Program-made: the position numbers and the translations under genes | In this document: positions 50,288 through 59,289 of the stretch, piece after piece | Position numbering within the stretch: the stretch's first letter is position 1 | Layout: every line of letters begins with the position of its first letter | The notes under the pieces: model-generated | The model's input: only the letters and a program-made list of their open reading frames with translations | Database searches by the model: none | Told to the model about the DNA's origin: nothing | From: a bacterium 336/3 | GTDB lineage: Bacteria; Bacteroidota; Bacteroidia; Cytophagales; Thermonemataceae | Length of the DNA stretch: 64,000 nt | Reading direction: 5' to 3' | NCBI GenBank assembly: GCA_001281695.1 | Contig: LJIE01000001.1 | Coordinates: 3,557,521 to 3,621,520, forward strand

Positions 50288-52771
50288 CTATTCTATTACT
50301 AATTTCCTTCTTACAAGTCCTTTATCTGTCTGAATAAGAACCCAATACAAACCTTTTGATACTTGGGGTAAATTTATTTGCTCTTGGTCATCAATTTTGG
50401 TTTCATAGACAATTTGTCCTAATTGATTCAGTATTTTAAATGATGCATTCTGAATATTGAGGCTACTACTCTTTATACTTATCTTAGTATTAGCAGGATT
50501 AGGATAAATAGAAAGTTCATTATCTATTTCTTTTTCTAAGGCAGTCGTAAAGCTGATACCTTGTAGTGCTATATTCTGTGATAATGCAGGCGTTATATTT
50601 GTTTTGGTTGCCATTACCCTATACACATAATTTTTAGCATATTCTATGGTGTTGTCAGAATAAGTCGTTTGGTTTGCAGATACCGTTTTAATGGTTGTAA
50701 ATACACTTGTTGGAGCATTTTCTCTTCTTTGAATTTCAAAAACTGTTTCATCCGAATTGTCTTGCCAAGCCAAATCTACCTGCCCTATACAATACTTTTC
50801 TCCCAACTCGTTGGTTTGTAAGTTTGTAACAGAAAGTACAGGTTTACCCATATCTACTGTAATATCAGAACTAAAGGAATCTGTTGTTGTACCATTAGAT
50901 ACAGTCAAGGTAACTTTATATACTCCCGATTTTGCAAAAGTAACAGCAGGAGGTGTTTTTCCTGAAAATGTACTTGGAGAAGCACCACCTAAACCATTTA
51001 CATCAAAATTCCAGTTCCAATTAGTAATATTGGGTGTAGAATGCGTAAAACGAGATGATTCATCTGTAAAATTTACTACTAAACCATTCACACCTGTTTC
51101 TTTATCTTTGGCATATTTAGCGAATAATTTATTGAGTGTAGTAACTGTTGCTGAAGGATTTAGAGATGCTCCACTAATTATGAGAGAATAATCTTGCGAA
51201 GCTGTAAGCGTCCCCTTATGATATATTTCTATACTATAAACTTGACCAATTACTGGGCTTTCTATGATAATTTTTTCAACATTATCCCTCACATTATCAC
51301 CTTTGGTTGCAGGTGATGATGGATTTGCAGGGTCTAAAATCCAAGGCATATAAAAGTTTGTTCCTTGCCAAGCTCTTATATCAAGGTCGTGTACAAGCAT
51401 TTTATTTGCAGGATTTACCACACCACCTTGGGCAGGTGTGCCTTTAGGGTCTGTCCAAGCAATTGTAATTTCAATTGGATCAGTGCTTAATGCAGTTACA
51501 TTTAAAGTGTGAGATGTTCCATTTGTTAAAGTTCTTTCTTGAATAAGAGCTGATGTACCATTATTGGTGATCATTTCAGCTGCTTTTTTTACATTCACCA
51601 ATCCCCAACCAAACGCATAATCTGGTCCGGGAGCTATACCTGCTTCATCTGCTGTATGAATAGTAAGAGCTTTTAAAGTTGCAGCTTTCATAAAATTACC
51701 ACTATTTATATTTTTATAGTGTTGTTGAAGCAAAATAAGAGAACCTGCCACATTAGGTGTAGCCATAGATGTACCATTCATAGACCCGTAGGCATTATCA
51801 CTTCCTGATACAGAAGAAAAAATTCCTACACCAGCTCCTACTACATCTGGTTTGATGCGACCATCATCAGTAGGTCCCCAACAGCTAAAAGTAGACATTA
51901 CAACAGAAGTCGCATCTACATAATTGGTTTGGATATTTACTGCTCCAACAGTTAGTACATTTTTTGAAAGTCCTCTACCTGTAATTAAATCATAACCACC
52001 ACTACCAGTATTTGCACTTGTATTTCTATCATTACCAGCAGCAAAACAAGGTAAGTAATAAGGGGCATTATAAACTAAATTATCCCAATTGGCAGCATTG
52101 GTATCGTAGTATCCAAATTGCCAATTTTGTAAGCTGGAAGCCAAATAACCATAGGAGTGATTTGAAACTAACAATCCTTCTGCTGCTTGGGCTGTTGCCT
52201 CACTCAAATCAGAATTCCAGTCATTTGCCCAGAGAGTTCCTTGATGAGCCATTCCTTTTGCTGAACCGTTTACTCCTGTAGCAATGAGTGTTCCTGCCAC
52301 ATGAGTAGAATGGTCATTAAAAGTAGAAGCACCATCTTTTTGAAGTACACGTGATGTGGCAAACTCTTGGTGAGAACCTCGAACAGCTCCACCATCCCAT
52401 TCACCTATAATCATCCCTTGTCCGTTTAGGTTTAGTCCTAAACTTCCACCATTCCATAAAGCATTTGCTCTTGTAGTAGTAGCAGCATTCAAATTACTGA
52501 ATGAAACATTGTATATAGGCACTCCATATTCAAAGTATTGTAAATCAGCAATTCTACCATCTTCTAATTTTTTGAATATAGGAATATTTTTTTGTTGAGC
52601 TATTTGATAAGCTACTTCTTTTTTCTTCAGATAATCTAATCGAAAAGATTCCTCTAATTTTTTGAGTTCCTTTAGATTAGTTTTGCTTTGTATCACTTTC
52701 CTCTCAACAATATTTTGAGCTGAAACAGAAGAAATTCCCAACGTTAATAAGCAACAAACATATTTTAACAT
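50288..52771 (-). CDS. S8 subtilisin-like serine protease with PKD, FN3-like and type IX sorting domains
   Basis: 827 residues from MLKYVCC. Signal peptide ending SVSAQ; the catalytic triad is Asp about 126 (IGEWDGGAVR), His about 157 (NDHSTHVAGT) and Ser about 335 (NGTSMATPNVAG); oxyanion Asn in AAGNDRNT. After the protease: a jelly-roll P-like domain (about 400-520, ITIAWTDPKGTPAQ), a PKD-like domain (about 570-660), an FN3-like region (VDLAWQDNSDETVFEIQRRE), and a type A CTD (YPNPANTKISI to VRRKLVIE) for type IX export. Upstream in-frame ATGs (52777, 52798) are possible starts. Pairs with the unknown gene 41 bases upstream. Confidence 0.94.
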   Translation of the reverse strand: MLKYVCCLLTLGISSVSAQNIVERKVIQSKTNLKELKKLEESFRLDYLKKKEVAYQIAQQKNIPIFKKLEDGRIADLQYFEYGVPIYNVSFSNLNAATTTRANALWNGGSLGLNLNGQGMIIGEWDGGAVRGSHQEFATSRVLQKDGASTFNDHSTHVAGTLIATGVNGSAKGMAHQGTLWANDWNSDLSEATAQAAEGLLVSNHSYGYLASSLQNWQFGYYDTNAANWDNLVYNAPYYLPCFAAGNDRNTSANTGSGGYDLITGRGLSKNVLTVGAVNIQTNYVDATSVVMSTFSCWGPTDDGRIKPDVVGAGVGIFSSVSGSDNAYGSMNGTSMATPNVAGSLILLQQHYKNINSGNFMKAATLKALTIHTADEAGIAPGPDYAFGWGLVNVKKAAEMITNNGTSALIQERTLTNGTSHTLNVTALSTDPIEITIAWTDPKGTPAQGGVVNPANKMLVHDLDIRAWQGTNFYMPWILDPANPSSPATKGDNVRDNVEKIIIESPVIGQVYSIEIYHKGTLTASQDYSLIISGASLNPSATVTTLNKLFAKYAKDKETGVNGLVVNFTDESSRFTHSTPNITNWNWNFDVNGLGGASPSTFSGKTPPAVTFAKSGVYKVTLTVSNGTTTDSFSSDITVDMGKPVLSVTNLQTNELGEKYCIGQVDLAWQDNSDETVFEIQRRENAPTSVFTTIKTVSANQTTYSDNTIEYAKNYVYRVMATKTNITPALSQNIALQGISFTTALEKEIDNELSIYPNPANTKISIKSSSLNIQNASFKILNQLGQIVYETKIDDQEQINLPQVSKGLYWVLIQTDKGLVRRKLVIE

Positions 52772-52812
52772 AATCATTGAATTAAATAATGAACACAAAA
52801 CTAATTATATAT

Positions 52813-53502
52813 TTAAGGATTTTTACTATCATAAAATTGTATTAATCGAGCAATATCCTCTTCTTTTTTCATATCCAGTTTATTATTTTTAATATATTCC
52901 TCCCATATTTTTTTATCCCCTCCTAATACTTCTAAAATTGATTTTTTATTTCTTTTTACTAATATTCCTTTCGAATCTTTATAAATATACAAATCTTTTT
53001 CTTTTGAATAGGTATATTCTTGTGTAGTAGAACCATAATTGTTACTACCTAAATTTTGAAGCACTGAAAAGTGTTTCGTGATTAATTTTATTTTCTTTGA
53101 TTGATAATGTACCAAAAAGAAATTGGTAGCATCGTATTTTTCTATCCCTTCTAAACCACTCAAAAATGTATATTCTCTACCATTCAACTTTAAGGTAAAA
53201 CTTAGAATGCTACCTTTAGGAAACTCGAATACCCCTTGTTCATTCTGCATGATGATTTTATCTTCTACTATGTTATACTTTAACTTAGGAACAGATAATC
53301 CTTTGGTATCTATATTGATAGATAAGCTTCCTTCACACCAACTTTCTGTAAAAAACATATTGGATTCATCCAAACTCTTGCCTGTTGTGGTTAGAGGAGC
53401 AAGTGTAATTCCTCCAAAACTGGGAGTTAAATTTAAGTTTTGAGCATTAGCCCAACCGCTTATCATGATGAAAAATGCAAGTAATACATATTTTAGTTTC
53501 AT
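52813..53502 (-). CDS. Secreted protein of unknown function upstream of the S8 protease
   Basis: 229 residues; signal peptide (ISGWANAQ). The mature part is mostly beta (KLKYNIVEDKIIMQNEQGVFEFPKGSILSF, FTLKLNGREYTFLSGLEG) followed by a helical end with KKSILEVLGGDKKIWEEYIKNN. I recognise no family, but the C-terminal part could recruit a partner. Same strand and close to the protease, so co-expression is likely; a role in its maturation is inference. Confidence 0.7.
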   Translation of the reverse strand: MKLKYVLLAFFIMISGWANAQNLNLTPSFGGITLAPLTTTGKSLDESNMFFTESWCEGSLSINIDTKGLSVPKLKYNIVEDKIIMQNEQGVFEFPKGSILSFTLKLNGREYTFLSGLEGIEKYDATNFFLVHYQSKKIKLITKHFSVLQNLGSNNYGSTTQEYTYSKEKDLYIYKDSKGILVKRNKKSILEVLGGDKKIWEEYIKNNKLDMKKEEDIARLIQFYDSKNP

Positions 53503-53544
53503 AATCTTTCTATTTTATAATGAATACAGCTACAGCTATAAAGC

Positions 53545-53578
53545 AAATAGAGTGGATATGATTATATCCACTCTATTT
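53545..53578 (-). terminator. Terminator after the SusCD operon
   Basis: A perfect 15-bp stem (53545-53559 with 53564-53578), loop GATT, lying just past the last gene of the operon. Confidence 0.8.
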
Positions 53579-53593
53579 ACTCATACTAACTCA

Positions 53594-54433
53594 TTATTGT
53601 TTTGTATAAGTGTGTGTATTATTTTCAACTACCGCTCCTGTAGCAGTAGTAGTGATACGATAAGGTACAACCATGTTACCATTACACAAGTTACAAGTTG
53701 GGGTACCAGTGCTTACAACAGTCAATGTTCCTGAAGTTTGAGAAGGAATAGCAACTGCTCCTGTAGCTTTGGTAATTACATAATTGATAGTTCTACTATC
53801 ATCCCAAAAATTATTCATCTGAATAGTTAGAGTTGTAGCTGTTTCTGATACTTCAGTAGAAGTATTAGCATATGTACCATAACCAGGCTCAAGAGTGCTA
53901 TATGCTCCTATAAATTTACTTTTGATAAAAGGGCATCTTCCTCTGATAACAACTCTGTGAGTCTTATAATTTTCACTCAATCTACCTTTAGTAGTGCTTG
54001 TCAAGTTAAATCTTACAGCTACTGGTAATGCAGGGTCAACGTTATCATCAAAAACTCTAAATCTCAAGAATCCAAAACTCTGACCTGCAGGAATTACTAC
54101 AGTGGGAGTTAGTAACTGATAATGAACACCTGCTACAGCAGTTGTTCCACTTACATCAGCTCCAGCACCTACTTCAACAGCAATTGTGATGTCCTCTTTT
54201 TGTTGAGGTCCTACCAAGTTTATTTTCAAAGAATCTGTTAAAAATAAACCATCACTAATAACAGAATACTCACGAGTATCTTTAGTGTTTGCATCACCTT
54301 GTTGGGTAGCTTTCTCAATTTCTATGAGTATATCCGTGAATTTTATCTCTGTACCTGGCTCTTTGAAAAAACAAGCGTTCAAAGAAAATATTGCCGTAAG
54401 TACAAAAAGTGATTTTATAATATATCTTTTCAT
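53594..54433 (-). CDS. Surface lipoprotein with Calx-beta-like domain, third gene of the SusCD operon
   Basis: 279 residues. Lipoprotein signal (AIFSLNACFFKEPG, Cys about residue 21). The first 160 residues resemble a beta-sandwich of the Calx-beta type (VAGVHYQLLTPTVVIPAGQSFGFLRFRVFDDNVDPALPVAVRFNL); a C-terminal beta domain has paired Cys (CNLCNG). Position matches a SusE/F-like ligand-binding lipoprotein, though I see no clear carbohydrate module. 25 bases after susD. Confidence 0.75.
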   Translation of the reverse strand: MKRYIIKSLFVLTAIFSLNACFFKEPGTEIKFTDILIEIEKATQQGDANTKDTREYSVISDGLFLTDSLKINLVGPQQKEDITIAVEVGAGADVSGTTAVAGVHYQLLTPTVVIPAGQSFGFLRFRVFDDNVDPALPVAVRFNLTSTTKGRLSENYKTHRVVIRGRCPFIKSKFIGAYSTLEPGYGTYANTSTEVSETATTLTIQMNNFWDDSRTINYVITKATGAVAIPSQTSGTLTVVSTGTPTCNLCNGNMVVPYRITTTATGAVVENNTHTYTKQ

Positions 54434-54458
54434 AAGATCATCTAATTTTAAAATTTGA

Positions 54459-55895
54459 TTAATAACCAGGATTCTGTACTAATTTAGGATTGATACCAAT
54501 TTCTGATACAGGTAGCGGAGCAAGTAAACGAGGGTCACTTGCAGATAAAGCTGCTCCTTGTGCAGGGTCTTTAGCAATAGCCAAGCCTAAACGTTTCAAA
54601 TCAAACCATCTGTGTCCTTCAAAAGCGAATTCAATTCTTCTTTGTAAAAGAATTTCATCCGTAAGGGCTGTTCCTGTTGGTGTTACAGCCGTCAAACCTC
54701 TGTTAGTTCTTAGTCTGTTTAAGGCAGTTTGAGCAGCAGCATCATTTCCACTTCTTGCTCTACCTTCAGCTTGTATCAATACTAATTCAGCATATCTGAT
54801 AACAGGTACGTTTTCTAAGAATGCACCTTTTTCACCACGCCATTTATAACATTCTACGCCTGGTAAAGCACTCCATAGGCCTCTTCTTGCATCAGCAGCT
54901 ACAATAACTGCATTCAATGTATTAGAACCAGCTATTGCATTTACGGGACCTGGACCAGGTAAAGGTAAAGCTGAAGTAGGAGATCTGCTCCAAGAAGATA
55001 ATGAGTTATTTACACCATCTACTGTTGACCAGTCACCAGCATTGATATCTATTTCAAATAATGATTCAGGATGAATAGTTGTGTTGAAAGAACCAACATG
55101 AGCACCACTATTTGTAAGAACAGCTCTTGGAGTAGCTTGGTTATCAACTGTATTCAATGCTAAATCAGCCATATCTGCAGCTTCTGCAAAACGACCAGCA
55201 TATAAATAAACTCTTGCTAATAAAGCTTGAGCAGATGCTAAGTTTGCTTTGTTAGGAAAACCTACATTAGGGATAGTTTCAAATGCGGCTATCGCTTGTT
55301 GTAAATCCTTGATAACAAATTCATAACTATCTGCAACAGAAGCACGAACAGCACCATCGGCATCACTTGCACCTCTTGTAGGTTTGCTTCTAAGAACAAC
55401 TCCAGAATTGAAACCAGAAGCATTAGCAGGCTCATAAGAATATGCTCTTAGTAAATCGTGATGGCAAAGAGCTCTTAAGAAGAGAGCTTCTGCTTTTACT
55501 CTTTTTCTTAAACCATCAGACATTCTAATTTGAGCATCATCAGTAGCCTCAATTACATAATTAACATCATTAATCGCTGCATAAGGGCCACCAGTCCAAA
55601 AACCATAATGAGAAAATACTTGGTTATTGATTTGTGTTGTGTAACGACCAGTATTGGTTGCTATTTTTGCATTATCAGCCAATACATCACCTAACAACAT
55701 AAAATCTCTTCCATAATATTCAAACTGATGGAGTCTTCTATATGCAGAAGCAAGAGTACCTTGTACACCCACTGAGTCAGAAAGTGCAATACTAGCATTT
55801 AATTGAGCTCTTGGTGTTTTTTCAAGGTAACGGTTACAACTTGTCCCTAAAAATAGAGCAGAAGCAACATATAATATATTTTTAATTTTTTTCAT
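54459..55895 (-). CDS. SusD/RagB family nutrient-binding lipoprotein
   Basis: Outer-membrane lipoprotein (ALFLGTSCNRYLEKTP) that forms the lid of the SusC channel. 478 residues of TPR-like helices with the SusD family phrases ALCHHDLLRAYSYEPANA, ASAQALLARVYLYAGRFAEAA, RYAELVLIQAEGRAR, ALNRLRTNRGL, RRIEFAFEGHRWFDLKRLG, and the final LLAPLPVSEIGINPKLVQNPGY. 22 bases after susC. Confidence 0.95.
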   Translation of the reverse strand: MKKIKNILYVASALFLGTSCNRYLEKTPRAQLNASIALSDSVGVQGTLASAYRRLHQFEYYGRDFMLLGDVLADNAKIATNTGRYTTQINNQVFSHYGFWTGGPYAAINDVNYVIEATDDAQIRMSDGLRKRVKAEALFLRALCHHDLLRAYSYEPANASGFNSGVVLRSKPTRGASDADGAVRASVADSYEFVIKDLQQAIAAFETIPNVGFPNKANLASAQALLARVYLYAGRFAEAADMADLALNTVDNQATPRAVLTNSGAHVGSFNTTIHPESLFEIDINAGDWSTVDGVNNSLSSWSRSPTSALPLPGPGPVNAIAGSNTLNAVIVAADARRGLWSALPGVECYKWRGEKGAFLENVPVIRYAELVLIQAEGRARSGNDAAAQTALNRLRTNRGLTAVTPTGTALTDEILLQRRIEFAFEGHRWFDLKRLGLAIAKDPAQGAALSASDPRLLAPLPVSEIGINPKLVQNPGY

Positions 55896-55917
55896 ATCTT
55901 TTATGCTATTTTAAAGA

Positions 55918-58900
55918 TTAAAATCCTAAGCTTGCACCAATAGAGAACTGTCTTCCTTGAGGGAATTGGTTGATACCATTCAATAAAGAGGTAACGTTAC
56001 CAGTTGTACCTACAACTTCAGGGTCAATAATATTAGACTTTGTGAATGTTAGTAAGTTTACTGATTGAACAAATACTCTTGCAGACTTGAATCCTTTCAA
56101 TCTTTCTGCAGGAATAGTATAACCCAATGTTACAGTTTTAAGACGTAAATAAGATGCATCTTCAAGATAACGTGTTGAAGCTACACTTGTACTTACACCA
56201 TTATAAGTTCCAGCAAGACTTGCTCTTGGTACATTGGTGATATCACCAGGTTTAGTCCATCTATCCAAAGCTTTTGTAACGTTATTATCACCACCTTCCA
56301 TACTATTGTGTAAGTTAGCCCAATAATCACTGTTATAAGCTACGTTTCCATACTGATATTGCCATAAGAAATCAAGAGTAATTCCTTTGTAGCTCAAGGA
56401 GTTATTCCAACCACCAAAAATTCTAGGAAGAGAAGAACCTTGTATTTTAGAATCTCTAAAGTTGATAGCATTTGTGTTAGCATCCACTACATAACCAAGT
56501 GGTTGATAAATGATGTTATTGTTAGCATCATAGTACATACCTTGTCCTGTAGCAGGGTTTACACCAGCATAAGTAGGTAAAGCATAGCTATTTACAGAGT
56601 AATTTTTGAAAACCTCTACACCACCCACTAATAATAGATTTCTGCCTTCAGGTAATTCTAATACCTTATTTTCTTGGTAAGTAATATTGAATGAACTTGT
56701 CCACTGTAATTTTTCAGGGTTGTTGAAAAGAACAGCTCCTACTTCAAAGTCAATACCTTGGTTTCTAATTTTACCAACGTTTCTGATAACATTAGAAGGT
56801 CTTACTCCCGCATCACCAGCAAGCGTTACACTAAATAAAGCATCTTCAGTATCTCTTCTCCAGAAATCTAATGAACCAAAGATTCTATTACCTCTTAAAA
56901 AGCCATAGTCTACAGCTACGTTAGTTTGTCTTGAACCTTCCCAAGTAATCAAGTCATTACCCAAAGTATTAGGACGAATTGCGTTTGTACCTGCATATAC
57001 ACCAGCACCAGCAAAAGTAGTAACGTTACGGTAATCATCAATTTCAGAGTTACCTACATAACCATAACTTGCTCTAAGTTTCAATTCGCTTACTTGGTCT
57101 TTGATATCTTGCATGAAAGCTTCTTCACTGATTCTCCATCCTACTGATGTAGCATAGAAATTACCATATCGAGAGTTTGCACCAAATTTAGAAGAACCAT
57201 CTCTACGGAATGTACCATCAATGAAATATTTTTCTTTGAAGTTATATTTTGCTTGTCCAAAGAAACCAGCTCTATCACTTTCAAATACGTTACCACCTAC
57301 AGTAGATACTGTAGTAGAAGTTGTTCCATTCGCAACACCACCTGTAAGTACAGAGATACCTGGGTTCACAGCTCTACCTAGAGCAGATGTAAACATAGCT
57401 TGTCTGAAACGATACTCATAACCAGCTAAAGCAGTAATGTTATGGTTTTGTCCAATTGTTTTATTGAAATTAACAGTATGACTGGTGTTCATGCTCAAAT
57501 CTCTATCATATCTATTTGTCATGTTACCAGGAGCAAATGCTGCAATTGAAGCAGGTCTGATGTTTTCATCTCTGTTGTTCAACCAATCAACACCCACAAA
57601 AGATGTAACTGAGAAACCACCACCAATAGTATATGTACCTCTTAAGCTGTTTACAAATTGTACACCAGAACCTCTACGAACTTCTTGGTTTACACCTTGA
57701 AGAATGTTGTAGTTAAAAGATAATACACCATCCGTATATTGAGCAAAAGAACCATCAGGGTTGTATCCATTTTTAGTAGGAGCACTCAAGAAAGCACCAA
57801 AGAAAGGAGAGTTTAAGAAGTTACCTTCACCACCAGCAATTGAACCAAAGATACCTTGTACAGAAACACTGTTGTTAGATTGTAATGCAAATCTCTTAGA
57901 AGATTTTACATCAATGTTTGCTCTCAAAGTTAATCTTTCCCATTGATTCTTAATAATTTGTCCTTCTTGTCTCTGATAAGCAGCACTTACATAGAATCTC
58001 GATTTATCACCACCACCAGAATAAGTAAGGTCGTAAGTACGTAAACGTGCTGTTCTGAACATGTTTTTCTTCCAATCGAAGTTTGTTAAATTAGGGTCAT
58101 CAGGATTACCATACAAAGTATTGGTATTTGCAATAGCTGCATCAATCTGAGCTTGAGTAGGAGCGGCAATTTGAGGTTGGAATAAGTCATTTACAGCACC
58201 TTCTCTTTTTAAAGTAGCATATTGTCTGCCATTTAACATCTCATGTAATCTGATAGGTTGTACAAAACCTTCTTGCATCGTGAAAGAGAAGTTGTCTGTA
58301 TTTTTCTTACCTTTTTTAGTTGTAATAATTACAACACCATTTGCAGACTGAGCACCATAAATTGCACCAGAAGCAGCATCTTTCAATACTTCAATAGATT
58401 CAATATCATTAGGATTGATTGAACCTAAAGTATTTGTAGAACCTTGTCCAGATGTAGCACCAGGAGTTACTTGTACACCATCTATAATGTATAAAGGAGC
58501 ATTACTTGCAAGTACAGATCCTGTTCCTCTAATTCTTACAGTAAGACCACCACCTGGAGCACCACTTGCAGCATTTACTGCTACTCCAGACATACGTCCT
58601 TGCATTGCTCTATCAAAACTTTGCATAGGTAAGTTTTCGAAATCTTTACCAGATACACTTGTAAGAGCTCCAGTTCTTGTGGTCTTATCAATTACCTGAC
58701 CATAAGCATTTACAACAATACCAGTGATTTCTTCATCACTTTCCATTGTAGCATTTACACTTGTTTGGTCTCCCACCACAACTGCTTTATTTTTGTAGCC
58801 AACACCACTGAATATCAATGTTGAGCCTTTTGGTACAGCGATAGTATAATTACCATCAGCATCTGTAACTGTACCTAATTTTGTTCCCTTTACGGCAACA

Positions 58901-59028
58901 CTAACCCCAGGGATACCAAGACCTTCTTTGTCGGTAAGTTTCCCGGAGATAGTTACGTCTGTTTGCCCCAATGCCTGAAATACAATCAGCAACATCAAAG
59001 CAAAACCCAGAAGTAGATTCTTTCTCAT
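55918..59028 (-). CDS. SusC/RagA family TonB-linked outer-membrane transporter
   Basis: 1036 residues. Signal peptide, CarboxypepD_reg-like domain (ISGKLTDKEGLGIPGVSVAVKGTKLGTVTDADGNY), plug (about 110-235, with GRMSGVAVNAASGAPGGGLTVRIRGTGSV and PLYIIDGVQV), the SusC-type segment SIEVLKDAASGAIYGAQSANGVVIITTKKGK, and a 22-strand barrel ending FSIGASLGF. With its SusD partner it imports large ligands (glycans or, in RagAB-like pairs, oligopeptides). No glycoside hydrolase is nearby, and proteases are, so peptide uptake is plausible. Confidence 0.96.
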   Translation of the reverse strand: MRKNLLLGFALMLLIVFQALGQTDVTISGKLTDKEGLGIPGVSVAVKGTKLGTVTDADGNYTIAVPKGSTLIFSGVGYKNKAVVVGDQTSVNATMESDEEITGIVVNAYGQVIDKTTRTGALTSVSGKDFENLPMQSFDRAMQGRMSGVAVNAASGAPGGGLTVRIRGTGSVLASNAPLYIIDGVQVTPGATSGQGSTNTLGSINPNDIESIEVLKDAASGAIYGAQSANGVVIITTKKGKKNTDNFSFTMQEGFVQPIRLHEMLNGRQYATLKREGAVNDLFQPQIAAPTQAQIDAAIANTNTLYGNPDDPNLTNFDWKKNMFRTARLRTYDLTYSGGGDKSRFYVSAAYQRQEGQIIKNQWERLTLRANIDVKSSKRFALQSNNSVSVQGIFGSIAGGEGNFLNSPFFGAFLSAPTKNGYNPDGSFAQYTDGVLSFNYNILQGVNQEVRRGSGVQFVNSLRGTYTIGGGFSVTSFVGVDWLNNRDENIRPASIAAFAPGNMTNRYDRDLSMNTSHTVNFNKTIGQNHNITALAGYEYRFRQAMFTSALGRAVNPGISVLTGGVANGTTSTTVSTVGGNVFESDRAGFFGQAKYNFKEKYFIDGTFRRDGSSKFGANSRYGNFYATSVGWRISEEAFMQDIKDQVSELKLRASYGYVGNSEIDDYRNVTTFAGAGVYAGTNAIRPNTLGNDLITWEGSRQTNVAVDYGFLRGNRIFGSLDFWRRDTEDALFSVTLAGDAGVRPSNVIRNVGKIRNQGIDFEVGAVLFNNPEKLQWTSSFNITYQENKVLELPEGRNLLLVGGVEVFKNYSVNSYALPTYAGVNPATGQGMYYDANNNIIYQPLGYVVDANTNAINFRDSKIQGSSLPRIFGGWNNSLSYKGITLDFLWQYQYGNVAYNSDYWANLHNSMEGGDNNVTKALDRWTKPGDITNVPRASLAGTYNGVSTSVASTRYLEDASYLRLKTVTLGYTIPAERLKGFKSARVFVQSVNLLTFTKSNIIDPEVVGTTGNVTSLLNGINQFPQGRQFSIGASLGF

Positions 59029-59117
59029 AAGTTAATTGGGTTTTGAGTTTAACATTTAATTAAAATTGAAATACTTTTTTTGAGAACGCCAAAAAAAGAC
59101 AATAGTTTGAATAATTG

Positions 59118-59125
59118 CAAATTTA
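59118..59125 (-). promoter_or_regulatory. Putative -7 element of the susCD operon
   Basis: Perfect TAAATTTG on the minus strand about 90 bases before the susC start; the -33 match is weak (TTAG). Confidence 0.4.
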
Positions 59126-59240
59126 TCAGCATTTTTTTTGCTAATATCATAGTGAGCAATACAACATTTGGCAAAAAGTTATTGAGACTTAACCAAATAA
59201 GAGTTTAATCATGTTAATGCAATTTTAACAAATTTCTTTC

Positions 59241-59266
59241 AATTTTCAAAGAAGGCTTTGAAAATA
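59241..59266 (-). terminator. Possible terminator after the E1 gene
   Basis: Stem ATTTTCAAAG (59242-59251) with CTTTGAAAAT (59256-59265), loop AAGG; no strong T run, so weak evidence. Confidence 0.4.
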
Positions 59267-59289
59267 ATTGTTAGCTTCTATACAATATT

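Noticed and set aside
50288-59028. Idea that this is a horizontally acquired island
   Set aside because: No integrase, tRNA junction, direct repeats or change in base composition; SusCD and T9SS proteases are native to the phylum.
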